Source: Fasciola hepatica | Taxonomy: Eukaryota; Platyhelminthes; Trematoda; Plagiorchiida; Fasciolidae | Assembly (NCBI GenBank): GCA_948099385.1 | Contig: CANUEZ040000024.1 | Location: 27,191,001 to 27,255,000, forward strand | Direction: 5' to 3' | Length of the DNA stretch: 64,000 nucleotides | Shown: piece by piece, positions 11,950 to 23,400 of the stretch | Layout of the letters: every line of letters starts with the position of its first letter | How positions within the stretch are numbered: position 1 is the stretch's first letter | Translations under genes and position numbers: made by a program | Notes under the pieces: generated by a model | Told to the model about the DNA's origin: nothing | Databases searched by the model: none | What the model saw: the letters and a program-made list of their open reading frames with translations, nothing else

Positions 11950-13224
11950 TCAGGAGTTGTTGCAGAATCGCCAGAGGCAGCTGGTTTTGGGTTTGAGGAG
12001 GGGAAAGAGGGGGATTTGAGGATGGAAAGGAGGTCCTGGGAGAGTCGGGGGCTGAAGATATTGGGGGGCTAGAGGGTAAGCAGACTGCTGGGGGGACCGG
12101 TAGGTTTTGATGTCTAGTAACCTGGGGGGTATCAATCCAGGTGGACGGCCTACATCCTTCGGTCTCCAAAAAGGGTGGGCTGCCTTTTGTGGTTTGCCCT
12201 TCTGCGCACTGCTTGATGCCCTATTCTGAGTTCTCTTGTTGGTGAGCTTATTTTTCATGACAGCACCAGATATATTACCTGGTGCTTTAACCTCCTCACT
12301 GCTTCTTTCAGTAGAAACAGGTTGCGGGTTCATGTCTGGGCTCAAGGATGAGTGAGTCTCGTCCGTTGAAACAGTATTGTTGGCTATGATGGGGCCTGGG
12401 ATGCTTTTCGTAGGCGACCGATGTTTAGTGGCACTAGGCCTACTACTGGGAGTACTTTCGGCGACGGGAAATGGTGTCAGTAGGGAAGCGAGGGATGGTG
12501 GGCATGCAGCTCGGTCCTCAAAGCGAGTTACCCGGACAACTGGCAGCACTCTGAGCTTAGGATCGGCTTTTTGTGGAATTTTTGGCTCAGCCTTCTCACT
12601 GCGGAGCCTCAGATGAAGTGGCTTATCAATGGATACGCCCTTGAGCCCTTTAATTTCCTCCTTGAGCTTTGCGGCCAAGGAAACAATTCGTTTGGCTGCA
12701 TCTGTGGAACCCATTACAATGCGACTACCGTGAACCCGGTTTGTGCGTTTGGTTACCAACCAAGTGGACCGAACTTTCAGTGGGAAAGGGAGCTTAAGGC
12801 GGTTAAACACCTGGGCGTAGGTGTCATGAGGGTGATCTGAACTGAGGAAGCGGCCCCAAAGGATGACTCGCTTGGAGCAATTCTCGGTATCTTGTAAAAT
12901 CTTTGCGGCGTCAAGAATTTGCTGCTCGGAAACTCTACAAACCTGATCGGCTGCCTGGGACACCGGGAGGGATTTTATTACCAAACTCCTCAGGCTGGAC
13001 AGCTCATCCTTAAGGGTGCGGACGGTGGCCCTTAGCTCGGCTATCTCTGCAGCCTGACTTTGGACTGCACATTTTAGTGCATCCGTTTCCAGCGCATTAT
13101 GAAGGACCGTTTCGTCCGGATTGAGGAGTGAGGCATTGGCCACGGAGGGGGAATAGCACTGCCTCATGGGGAAAGTAGCCTCATCTGAGCAAGCGGTTAT
13201 ATCAATGGTGGGGGGCATTGACAT
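11950..13224 (-). CDS. CR1-like ORF1, coiled-coil RNA-binding protein
   Basis: A 424-codon ORF1 directly upstream of ORF2. Residues about 40-85 form a heptad-like stretch (SQAAEIAELRATVRTLKDEL), a likely coiled coil for self-association. Residues about 110-200 have the size and pattern of an RRM-like nucleic-acid-binding domain (KRVILWGRF near the start, SRIVMGSTDAAKRIV later). The C-terminal third is Pro/Ser/Lys rich and low complexity, ending in PPGLIPP-type runs. No CCHC knuckle is seen. Family knowledge suggests a chaperone that packages element RNA. The ORF is intact, starting at the ATG at 13224; it faces the ELL gene, whose ATG lies 369 bp away on the other strand. Confidence 0.75.
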   Translation of the reverse strand: MSMPPTIDITACSDEATFPMRQCYSPSVANASLLNPDETVLHNALETDALKCAVQSQAAEIAELRATVRTLKDELSSLRSLVIKSLPVSQAADQVCRVSEQQILDAAKILQDTENCSKRVILWGRFLSSDHPHDTYAQVFNRLKLPFPLKVRSTWLVTKRTNRVHGSRIVMGSTDAAKRIVSLAAKLKEEIKGLKGVSIDKPLHLRLRSEKAEPKIPQKADPKLRVLPVVRVTRFEDRAACPPSLASLLTPFPVAESTPSSRPSATKHRSPTKSIPGPIIANNTVSTDETHSSLSPDMNPQPVSTERSSEEVKAPGNISGAVMKNKLTNKRTQNRASSSAQKGKPQKAAHPFWRPKDVGRPPGLIPPRLLDIKTYRSPQQSAYPLAPQYLQPPTLPGPPFHPQIPLFPLLKPKTSCLWRFCNNS

Positions 13225-13593
13225 TATTCAGGATCCAGTCAGCACAGATAAAGATAAACTTAAATGGAGGGGGACGAGCTGTGTGTTCTAAAAATTTCAA
13301 AAACGGCTACACTCACCGAGGGAGACGACCGCACCGCTGGTGTACCGCAGTTCAGTTCCATTTTCAATTTAAAGTAACCCCAGGCGTCATCCACTTCGTC
13401 ACTAATGATCGAATTCCATAGTAGGGCGGCATAGCTCCTTTCATTTCAGATGGGGTGTGATCGACTGGCACTATACCTGATCGGATCTGACTTTGGGACT
13501 TCAACTGAACTGTTTGTTTATCTTGTCTAGCGGAAGTGTTCGGAGATCGTATTTGCGGTCGTCGGTTGTTGAACGGGCGATCAGGTGTTGGTT

Positions 13594-13722
13594 ATGCCCC
13601 TCGGGTTCGTCCGAAGTGATTCTTTCTTGTATGAAGACGGGGAATTTGCCGATTGTCAGTTGTTTCACTTCCGGCTCACAGATTCTGCTTTACGAGACTT
13701 GGAACATTTGGCAGGCACACTC
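13594..13722 (+). CDS. ELL: ELL exon 1 (start codon)
   Basis: Starts at ATG 13594, the first ATG after an in-frame TGA at 13570. It encodes 43 residues ending in RLTDSALRDLEHLAGTL, which lines up with the first conserved strand-helix of the ELL N-terminal domain (human KLTDSALRAFESY). It ends in phase 0 at a gtaagc donor. The following intron is only 34 nt (13723-13756). Confidence 0.85.
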
Positions 13723-16700
13723 GTAAGCCCATTTGCTTCTTGTTAAATCGTTCCAGGGTGGGGGAAAGTTCCAACTTACTGTAACGGGATCAAAAAATGT
13801 AAGCAGTTGTTCTGTTCTTATTCACCTGCAGTCTTTCGTTGTCCCGCTTGCGGATCGTCGCAGCACCTTTACATTCAGCATCACAAATTTAGACACCTTC
13901 AGCGAGGGTTCTTTCGACTGCTTGCGGATATGCAGGTATGTCCTCTTACGTAATATCCTACTCTTTACCAAGTGGTCGCATACGATGTTTAGGGAAGGTG
14001 AATTGCAGACTTACGGTCAATGCAAAAGAAGACAGCTTTTCTATCGCACGCAAGAAGATGGCCCAATTGGGTGATGAATCACGGCGACCTCAAACCAAAG
14101 AGATCAATTCTTACAAGAAACTTAAACACTTTGGGGACAACCCTGTTGACTGTCACAAGCAGACCCACGCTAAGGCTGTTTCACGTCCTCACTCACCCAT
14201 TCATAGTTTCGTTGCTCCTAATTCCACGAGTCGTCAGCCCAGTGACGACCCTGATCCTCCAGCCCCGACACAGCCCGTGAGCAGTCGTTCCATTAGGTAA
14301 GTAGCTAAATTACGCCGGACTTCCACAGCGTGTCATTGTCATTTATAAGGACTCGCACATGGTAGAAGTAAGATGATACTGCGACCATACCTCAAATAAT
14401 CAGACCTTGTAGATACCGAATATTCGAGGTTAAGCATAATGAGGGACTGTTCCTTGGAACATCTCGATCAAAAGATTACCGTCAGCCCCAGCCAGGCTTA
14501 GGTTATTTATACACTCATACCCTTGCGTGGTTTTCAGTAACGCCTAACCTGGGCTCTTTCCTCTACACTCCAGTTTGTTTCGTCTTCCGACCACGTGAGA
14601 CACTGGGCGTTGGAAACCTGAATCACAGCACTGATATGCAAGCTTAATGGGTGGAAAGGATTAATTAAACTAAGCGTAAGACCTGTGGGACTCATTTCCA
14701 GAAGACATAGTGCAAGAGCAGAACCAAGTGTTGCTAGATGTTACTGAATGCCTATCTGAACGAGGAGTGTCTGGGACCTCTCTCCTGAGGCCCACATTTC
14801 GCAGCTGTCGATGATGAAGCACATACTGAAAGTTCCTCACTGCCTCTAGTCCTGGAGACTGTGTAGTCTTAGTTATCGGATAAACATTACGGCCTTCAAC
14901 TGTTATGAGAGTTCAGTTCGTTCAGCCGTCAACCTCGTACTTTTGTGCTCTGGTCTTGGTTGCGACCTCGCAGCATCGTTCATTTGGGAACGAGGCATAA
15001 CACCCTTCAGTTGTAAAAATTGAAGGTCAGGATTTTCGTACCTGTGTGGCCTCACTAAGTAGTGATCGCCCCCCGTAGGACGTCAGCTGGTCTTGGCGAA
15101 TTGCATAAGCCGAACGCTAGGAAGATGTTCAGAGTAAGTCCCATGTACCATATACTTGGGCCCCCAAAATCAGTCTTCTGACCTAGACTTCAACATCCAG
15201 AATGCTGTTCCGAATCGCAACGAACAGACTTTCAAGGCCTGCTGGTATCCCTCGCAGACCACTGACTTCAATGAGCATGGTTCGAACCGCTTCGTCTAGG
15301 TATTCGTGAACGGGACATAAAAATGGCTGACTTAACCGGTGCGTCGTACTTACGGACGCTGCGAGCTGGCCCGTCGATCCTAGTTGTCTCAGGATGGAGC
15401 ACTACACCAGCCCGTGTTGCGTTGAGTTTTATCCCGTTTATTGTTCTATGGAGTCAGGTCTTTATGCATAATGCATGTTTTTTTTTACATCTTTTGATGG
15501 AGATCTGATGTTTGCGCATTATCCGAGTCATCCTTACGATAAAGTGATTCAAGTAAATGCCTAAACTCTGATGCAGACTTGAAAGAAACTAAAAAACACT
15601 GGTTAATAACACCAGATCTATTTTTGTTGTGTCTTGATGACCCATAATTTGTGCGGTTGTTCATTCGTTTCGATTGATGATTGCAGACGTATGCCTGTCG
15701 AACAAGTGGTTTATATTCTTACCTGTCCGGCACGTAATTTACCACCTCTGGCTTCCGCTGTTCCAGGGACCGAGTAATTCATTTGTTGGCTTTGAGATCA
15801 TATCAACGGCCGGAGCTGATACTGCGACTAAAACAAGACGGACTCACGTCACTACAAAGAAATCAGCTCGCTGGTATTCTTTCTGAAGTTGGGCAGCAGG
15901 GTCGAAGATTGGCATACCGCCTGGCATCCTCCGTTATTTGTGAGGTAGATCCGTCTTGGCCTGGATATTCGGCGGATGAAAGAACAAAGATTCTGGCGTT
16001 GAAAGTTAGTGCTTTTGTTTTCTCTTTTAATCTACCATTAGACGTGGGTCAGTTGTCGAGCTTCAGTTTCCGGACCTATTGTGTCAATGTTTACTTACTC
16101 TAGCACTTCATTGTCCAAAATCAAAGTCATGTCAACCGCTTGTAGGCGCGTCCAGTTACTAAGGCACATCGATACTCTCTTGTGTAAGGTTGGTCCTCAA
16201 AGTATGGTACTTCACTTATTCTAAGGTTCAAATTAGGTGGTGAATCGATTTTAATGCAGTGGCACTATTACATGGAAGTTTATTTTCTGTTTCAGCTCTT
16301 CATCTTCTACTTTGATCACTGTCGGGCGTGTTGCAGCACCTATTCTTATATGTATTATATTGTGCGTTTTTCGCTTCGTTAGTATTATGCCAGTATGTAA
16401 CTATAGAAACTTACCGAAAACGATGCACCTAGTTAGTGTTCGTAAACTATATATAGGCCGATGCCAACTCTACTTAATAATGCTATTCATTTTTGCGGTC
16501 ACTTAAAATAGACCGTTGAAAAAACTTTTGAGTGAGCTGAAGATCGTGCTCAGTTCTCCACACAAACATCAATTTATCAAGGTTCTATTCAACGTAAATT
16601 CTTCTTTACTCTGTAAGCCGTTATTGATCGAAACTGTAAAGGTGGGTCTTGGATATTTCTACATCCCCGGACCGGTCAGTCATTATACCGAAACGTAAGA

Positions 16701-16773
16701 TTGCAATCATTCTTGATGTTTATCAGTTGGAAATAACCGACCACTTTATGCACCTCGATAACTGCAATGCAAT

Positions 16774-16826
<53 letters not shown>

Positions 16827-17380
16827 CTTGCGAGGAGTGTGGGAATGATGAATATTTGATTTAGCTGACTGTCCTTCGGACTCCGCCTTTCACGCACAAA
16901 CCTCAGGTCATCCGACCAACCTGCACTCGGAAGCACCGGACTCGAGTTTCGCTCTTGTTAGAGCTCATCAGTGGTGCATATCCTCTGCCACACCCAGGGT
17001 TTAAACCGGGATGTCCACCTCTAGGACGGCCAGAGATGCCCGACAGCTTCAAATGGAGACACGGTAACAGCCCCGTTAACTCCAAGCGAATGCCTCCCAC
17101 CAAGTGAGGTCTTCTCCACAGGTGTCCTAAAGGTCGACATCTGAACGAGCTTACCTTGGCGTTTCGGATCAGTCCGGACGGGAGCGAGGTGGTGCAGTGG
17201 CAACACGCACCTTCGAGGTGAAAGGGCCCGGGTTCAAACCCTGGGTGAGGCAGGGGATATGCACCACTGATGAGCTCTAACAAGAGCGAAACTCGAGTCC
17301 GGTGCTTCCGAGTGCAGGTTGGTGGGATGACCTGAGTTTTGTGCGTGAAAGGCGGAGTCCGAAGGACAGTCAGCTAAAAC

Positions 17381-17427
<47 letters not shown>

Positions 17428-20400
17428 CAGATTTGAGACCTTTTTGCTTCATTGTAAATCGTTCACCATAAGTGCATACCAAGTCTATGAATTCATGCAG
17501 GTATTTGGTGAACAGATGTCCAAGTGTGCACCACTGAGGGGTTGTATTTGCTGTAGACAAAATGAATGCCAAATGTTTGTCCTTCAATACGGTTCGATTT
17601 CCAGAGCTGGCAAAGGTTAAGGTCACTTCGTTTTAAGAAAACTTGTTGAGCTTCGTAGGGTTCGTATTCTCAGGTAGACACCGTCCACGGTTATATCGCA
17701 ATTTATTAGCTGAGCTATGAGTAGGCAAACAATAAAATTAAGACTAATATGCAGTTCTGTTTCCAGTTTTGCTCACTACTGATCGGTCATGATATAACGC
17801 GTTCTCGCCTGACAGTTGTGGGTAACCACTTCATTCTCCTGGGAATTGAGGAGTGTAGAGATTAGCCGATCATCCCTCATCTACCGCTTGGTTTTACTTG
17901 TACGTAAAGTGAATTACGCTATAAGGAGTATACCCCATAATCAAGAGGTGAATTGTGAAAGGGGGTTGTGGGGGACATTCTCAGAAGAGCCAGTTTATTG
18001 ATCCTGCTTTTAAAGAGAGAGAGAGAGATGTAAGTGGATGAGAAGACGAGCGAGTGTTCCACAAATTAACATCTCAGGAAGGGGTGGGAGAGGAAAAGAA
18101 TGAAAAATACGAGTACGAAATCTAGTAACAGAAACTTCGAAAGGGTGACTAGCTACATGGGTATGTGATCAGTAGAAGTTATTGGAAGAGGAGCTCCCCA
18201 AGAAAGCTGCGAAGAACAGAATCCAGAATAGTATTGATAGAAGAGGGTCAACGGAGCAACCACCTGACGATGGGCAAGCGACTGCATATTGGAGGTTAAC
18301 AAAGGGTCATCGATCGGCCGGATGGCCTTTCATTGAACTTGGTCAAGAAGAGGAAGAGAAGTAGACGAAGCTGCATTCCACACGTGACTGCAGTATTCAA
18401 GCGCGAAGCGGATATGGACTGTGCACATCAGATGAGCTAGTGTGTAGAACCGTTTGACGCAGAATAGAAAACCAACTTTGTGTGCAGCACGAGAAGTTAG
18501 CTGAGATGTAAGATGATCAGCATGAGGGAATGCAGTATTGTTGAATTAAAGGATAAATGTGGGAAGAATGAATAGTGTCTCAAAGAATTTGAATAGAGGT
18601 TTTGGAGGCAACGAATGCTGTCCGATTGTGGGAGCCCCGGAAGGTGTGTTCGAAGTCAGAATCTAAAGGTACTGCGGTCACAACCGATGTTGATGTTGGC
18701 ATGGCGGGGAGTGCGGTAAAAAAGGAAGATTGGAGGATGGCGTCGTTGGCAAAGTGATAGATTGGGTTGGAAATAGTGGGTAGAAGGTCATTAATAAAAG
18801 AAGGGGCCTGCTCATGTACTGAATCCTGGGAGACGCCAGCATTCACAGGAAATAGCTGGGACAAGATTTCAACTCGGACGGAAATGTCTCACTTACTGAG
18901 GAAACTTGTCCATAATACGAGAGCGGGAGAGAACCCAAACGTAGACAATTTCACCAGAGAACCTTCATGCTAAACTCGGCCAAAGGCTTTGGAGATGTCG
19001 AGCGAGGCCACGTTTGTTTTTCCGTTGTTATCGAGTGAAGCGGACCAGGAGCGTGAGACGAGAGCCAGCAGATTACCGATGGGACGTCAAGTTCGGAATC
19101 CACATTGGCGACTGCTCAGTAATCCTTCACGTTCGAGAAACCTACGCGTCTTGCGCACGCCGCAACCGCAAGCAAGCGTGTGGTCATTGTATTTGGGTCT
19201 TGTGAGAATACACTCGGTTGGCACTCCGTGGTCTGTTGTCGCTTGTGCCGAGGGAATGTGTCCTCCAATAGAAGCAAAGTTAGACCTAGATTTTTCGGGT
19301 GGGTAGACTCTGGAGACATCTCATTGATGAACAGTTGTTGTACTAACGACCCCAAATGAGTGCTACAGAAATTGAATGCGATAAGCAGTGTCAGTGCAAC
19401 TAGCAAACCTCCAACACAGCACTGTCATCCGTGGACTCGATCTGCGATCCAAGCCTGTTGGTCTAGCTGAGCACCTGAATAGAAGTAAAATCATAGGGAT
19501 GGGTGACCTGCAGGAATTATGGAGAACAGCTTTCGCGAAGGATTGGAAGAAGTGGCTACCAGGGAACATAACGTCAGCTTCGGCGCTTTCCATGAAGTCA
19601 AATTTTCATTGCAGATCGTCCAGCGCCCTAAAGCATTTCATAGCCGTGCTGCAAATGCACGTGGGTAAGCGTACTGTTTGGAGGGAAAACTTCTGGGTTG
19701 AACATAAACTTATCTTCATGGCAGAGCTACGGGGGTCAGCTGTGAAACATTCCGACGAAAGACAGGATTTATATGTAGATTGTGTTGTTGAAGGTAGGAA
19801 TCCTGTTACAGTGAAGATGATTCAAGTAAGTAATCCAGAATCCTAACACTGAGGATTAATTCATGAGTTTTGTGAGTAAAATTCACGAGTTCAGATAGCT
19901 TTTTAGAGTGTGTACATGAAGCAATCTCACGCTGGTTCATTTATGAATGTGAATGCAAACCGAAAACCCCGCCCTAGAACTTGGAGTGGCGACCTAAATA
20001 AAACCTGTGGACTAGGTCATGGCTCTTCCTCGTGTGTATGGTATGCCTAAGTCTAAGTACTTAGGAAAACTACTGCATCAGAATCGACAGCTGAGACTGT
20101 ACGGTATAAAGCAAGGAAAATCAGGACTTTTCTCGCTGATTGTCTGCTTTACTGTATTGTACTCCCCTTCCCCTAATTTGTAATTGTCGTTGTTGCGTTG
20201 GCACCTTGCTTGATCCGTCACGACGAGACTGCACTGTACCTCCGTGACCCAGTGGCTTCCTTAAGCCGAGATGCAATTATCACCAGCGGTCCAACGGGAA
20301 AATTCGTTATCTCAGCTGTTCATCCTTTGCATTCCATTTCTGAATGGGTACGAGAGGGCATAACTAACTCGGTACGGATAGCAGCTTAGAGACAGGGGAA

Positions 20401-23400
20401 GAAAGAGAATCGATTCTCCGACCAAAGCATTCTCTTCACTTTACTGTTTCAAATGTCCACACACTACCAAACTAGGCGGCAGACTGCCCTAGCTAGAACT
20501 CTTTAAACGTTTAACATAAATGTGCGTTGTATCTTCGAAATACGCATACAAGATTCAACGTCAGTGTTAACATTTCGTTCCCCAGCTACAAACTCGGCTT
20601 CTCGTTTCACTCTTCGCGTGTCGGGTGACCCAGCGTCTAGTGCTCGTGATCAGACTGGCGTTGGTATCGCTCTGAGCATGAAAACTAAGCGTGCACTGCT
20701 CGACTGGATCCCAGTCAGCAATCGTCTGTGTGGGGTTCGATTGAATGGTTCTGTGCATGTCAGCAGCACTAGACTGAAACATCGATGCCTGTTTATCATT
20801 TCTGTTTATGCCCCAACTGACTAGTTTTCCTGAGGCTAAAGACGAATTCTACCAGGATTTGTCTCAACTGATCCGCAGCGTGCGCTTTACGGACATCATG
20901 GTTGTTGCTGGTAATTTCAATGCTCAAGTTGAAACCCTAAACGAGGCGGAGAGAAGTATAGGAAGCCGATTTGGAATTGCAGCCGATCGAACTATAACGG
21001 TGACCAACTCATCCAGCTATGTTTCGACCATGGACTATTCCTAGCGAGTACAAATTTCTCGCGCAAAAAGCTGCACCGACCAACCTGGCGTCCTCCTGCG
21101 CGTTCACAGTGTTGAACCCAGATCGACTACACTACTATCGGTTACCGCTGGCGCGGCTCAATTCTAGGTTGTCGATCATTATGGTCTACATTTGTAGACA
21201 CTGATCGTGCTCTTGTCCGTGCGCGTTTTAGCTTACGTCTCGTCGGTGGCTGAAATAACACCAAAGCCAACCGCCCTCCGCAGCTGCTACTGGACGATAA
21301 CCATCGATCTGCTTTCGAAGCAGAATCATCCACCAGGTTATCGATGCAGTCGAATTATAACAAAGACAAGACGAGTTAGGACCCTTGTATTTCGACGGCC
21401 AAACAAGTCAAGTTCATGAAACAGCCAATCGTTTATATAGCCCCTTTTCCAGACCGCATAACACCAACATTGCTCTTGCGGCTGCCTGAATGTTTCGGCG
21501 GCATCCTGGGCAGTTGCAAATGGCCGGTAGCTTGATCTTCTTGTACACCATTTCTGTTCGGCTGGTCCGATTGTCCCGGTTGACGGCTTGGTCTTTAGCC
21601 CCTCACCTGAGCTATCTTTCTGGTTGCCTGAGATCTCCCTTACTTTTACTTCTACGCGACTATCTCCTGCGAGAGGATAAGTCGGCTCCATAGATATCAC
21701 GAACCATTGCTGACCACGCACGGAGGTCGGAGGCGAGCTCCGCACCCCAGCTTGTTGTCTTATCACCTCGACCGTCGGGACACGAGGCGTGTCGCTTACC
21801 GGGGACGCCGTAGCATGATGAGCGCTTGAGGTTTCGTGAATAATCATAGAGAGTCGCGGGAGTAGGGTACGAAGCGGTGTCCCCAGCACCGTTCGGCCTT
21901 TTTGTTCGAGGTTGCACCTCTAGCCCTTGCACACCCGAGTGCAGACTGCAAGGCAGCAGGGTGTTCCCAGAGGAGCCCGTGACCTGCTGTACGGTTCGTT
22001 CGCCTCCTCTGGAATGTCGGATCAGACAGTTGAACAGGTCTCCTTTGTGGCCGTTGGATCAGTAGATCTCGTCCGCCCATTCAGAAGGATCTGTCTTCAC
22101 ATGCCGAACACCGTCTCGCCGAAGTTTTTTAGACCTCGGTAACCCTCAACCTGGTTTAGCCCGCCTGTCGAGCGGTTTGCCGGGGTGTGGCCGCTGATGC
22201 ATGCTTCAGCTTCGTGGAGCCACAGGTGAGAGTTGGGCGAATGATGGAGACCAAATAGATGGAGGATGCCCCAAGGGACACAACAGTCAACCAACTCAGA
22301 AGTGCTACTCCTCTCAGACACCCCATACACCCACTGCTTCCTATCTGCTAGTCCATATGCCTCCTCTTGTCTGCGGGATGCCTCCGACATCTTCACCTTC
22401 TGTTCTTCTGACTGTGGCTCTCGATCGGTTGGCCCAATCGATTTGATATCGATGTCGTCTTGTTGCTCCAGCATTCCCCGCTACGAAATGCCTAGGGTCC
22501 ACCAGAGCGATGAACAGAGATTCAGCGGGTTCTATTTGAGGTTGCTAATGCCGCCCAAGGTCCAACAACTAGACAGAGAAAAGATGAATATCTGCATCCT
22601 CGGTTGTGTTGTTAGATGCCTGCTGATCGATTCCTCCGGATTCCAGATATGATGAGTCACGGAGATGCCTTAAACGCCAACTGGTTAGTAGCATAAGAGA
22701 CGACCGTGAACAGTGGTGGGTTACGAAGTGTAGATAGATGGGGAAAGCTACAGCGATTGGCAATAGCCGCAACCTTTTCCTTCTAATCAGAATTACCGGT
22801 CCCCGAAAGTCAGGCATTAGCGAACTAATCAAATAGGCAAACGGTTCACTGATTCACTCAGGAGCGTCGTCTAATTCTTTGGGCGGAGCATTTCGAGAAG
22901 CAGCTTAGTTGGCCTTTATCCACAACAGGCTTGCTAGGTAGTACCATAGCCCCCCCCCCTTCGTCAAAATCGGCGGTTCTGTGTGAGATAGGCTACCTTA
23001 ACGGAATAAGGCTACTGGACCGAATGGGTTGTCTCCGTCTGTTCTCAATGATGGTGGCTCAGCATTGTTGTTAGAGTTGAAAAAACTCCTCGGTTTGGTA
23101 TGGGATAGGGAACAAATTCCAAAGAGTTGGTGTGGGTTGGGAGTCGTACCGGCCTACAAAGATGACAGGTCCTCCTGTGAAACCACACGGGGATAAGTTT
23201 GGTTAGTATCGCATCTGAACTGCTTGCTGGTATTATTCTCCACCGCTTGTCAACCGCTCGCGCAAGGATCAAGCTTGGTTTAGACCTGGTCGAGGTTGTA
23301 TTGATCCTATTTTCACTCGGCAAATTTTAGAACGTAGACACACCTTCCATGGGCCGACTATCTCCGTTTTTTTGGATCTTAAAGCGGTATTTGACTCAGT

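Larger units (their letters stand above)
9140..13300 (-). mobile_element. near-complete CR1-like non-LTR retrotransposon
   Basis: A two-ORF LINE on the minus strand: 5' leader (about 13300-13225), ORF1 (13224-11950), ORF2 endonuclease part (11945-10710), ORF2 reverse-transcriptase part (10697-9177), and a short 3' tail with an AATAAA at about 9145-9155 (minus strand). The reading frame is preserved over more than 3.9 kb, so the insertion is young compared with every other element in the window. The single visible lesion in ORF2 is one in-frame TAA at 10712-10710. The exact ends and target-site duplication could not be fixed by eye; the 5' end in particular is a guess. Confidence 0.9.
16861..17377. 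mobile_element. head-to-head pair of tRNA-like short repeats with hammerhead cores
   Basis: Two arms of about 150 nt (16861-17010 and 17228-17377) are near-perfect inverted copies. The right (+) copy has a tRNA-like head: an A-box-like GGTGGTGCAGTGGC around 17189-17202 and a B box GGTTCAAACC at 17231-17240, so it is a probable Pol III SINE. The left (-) copy retains the B box but its head is truncated. Each arm contains an identical 45-nt hammerhead motif, and both outer ends run into (AT)n tracts after CAGCTAA. The 17011-17227 core holds the right copy's head and unrelated sequence. It lies in ELL intron 5. The resemblance is to Schistosoma Sm-alpha-type SINEs and to retrozyme or Penelope-type hammerhead repeats. 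Confidence 0.8.

Noticed and set aside
16649..16936. ORFs with long Tyr-Ile runs
   Set aside because: They are translations of the (AT)n microsatellite; the same applies at 24.6, 25.05, 27.3 and 58.5 kb.
17180..17250. A genuine tRNA gene
   Set aside because: A and B boxes are present, but the acceptor and anticodon stems do not form a cloverleaf, and the sequence continues into a repeat with inverted copy.
17021..17283. Minus-strand ORFs across the inverted repeat centre
   Set aside because: They run through the tRNA-like head and ribozyme arms; the DNA is better explained as a non-coding repeat.
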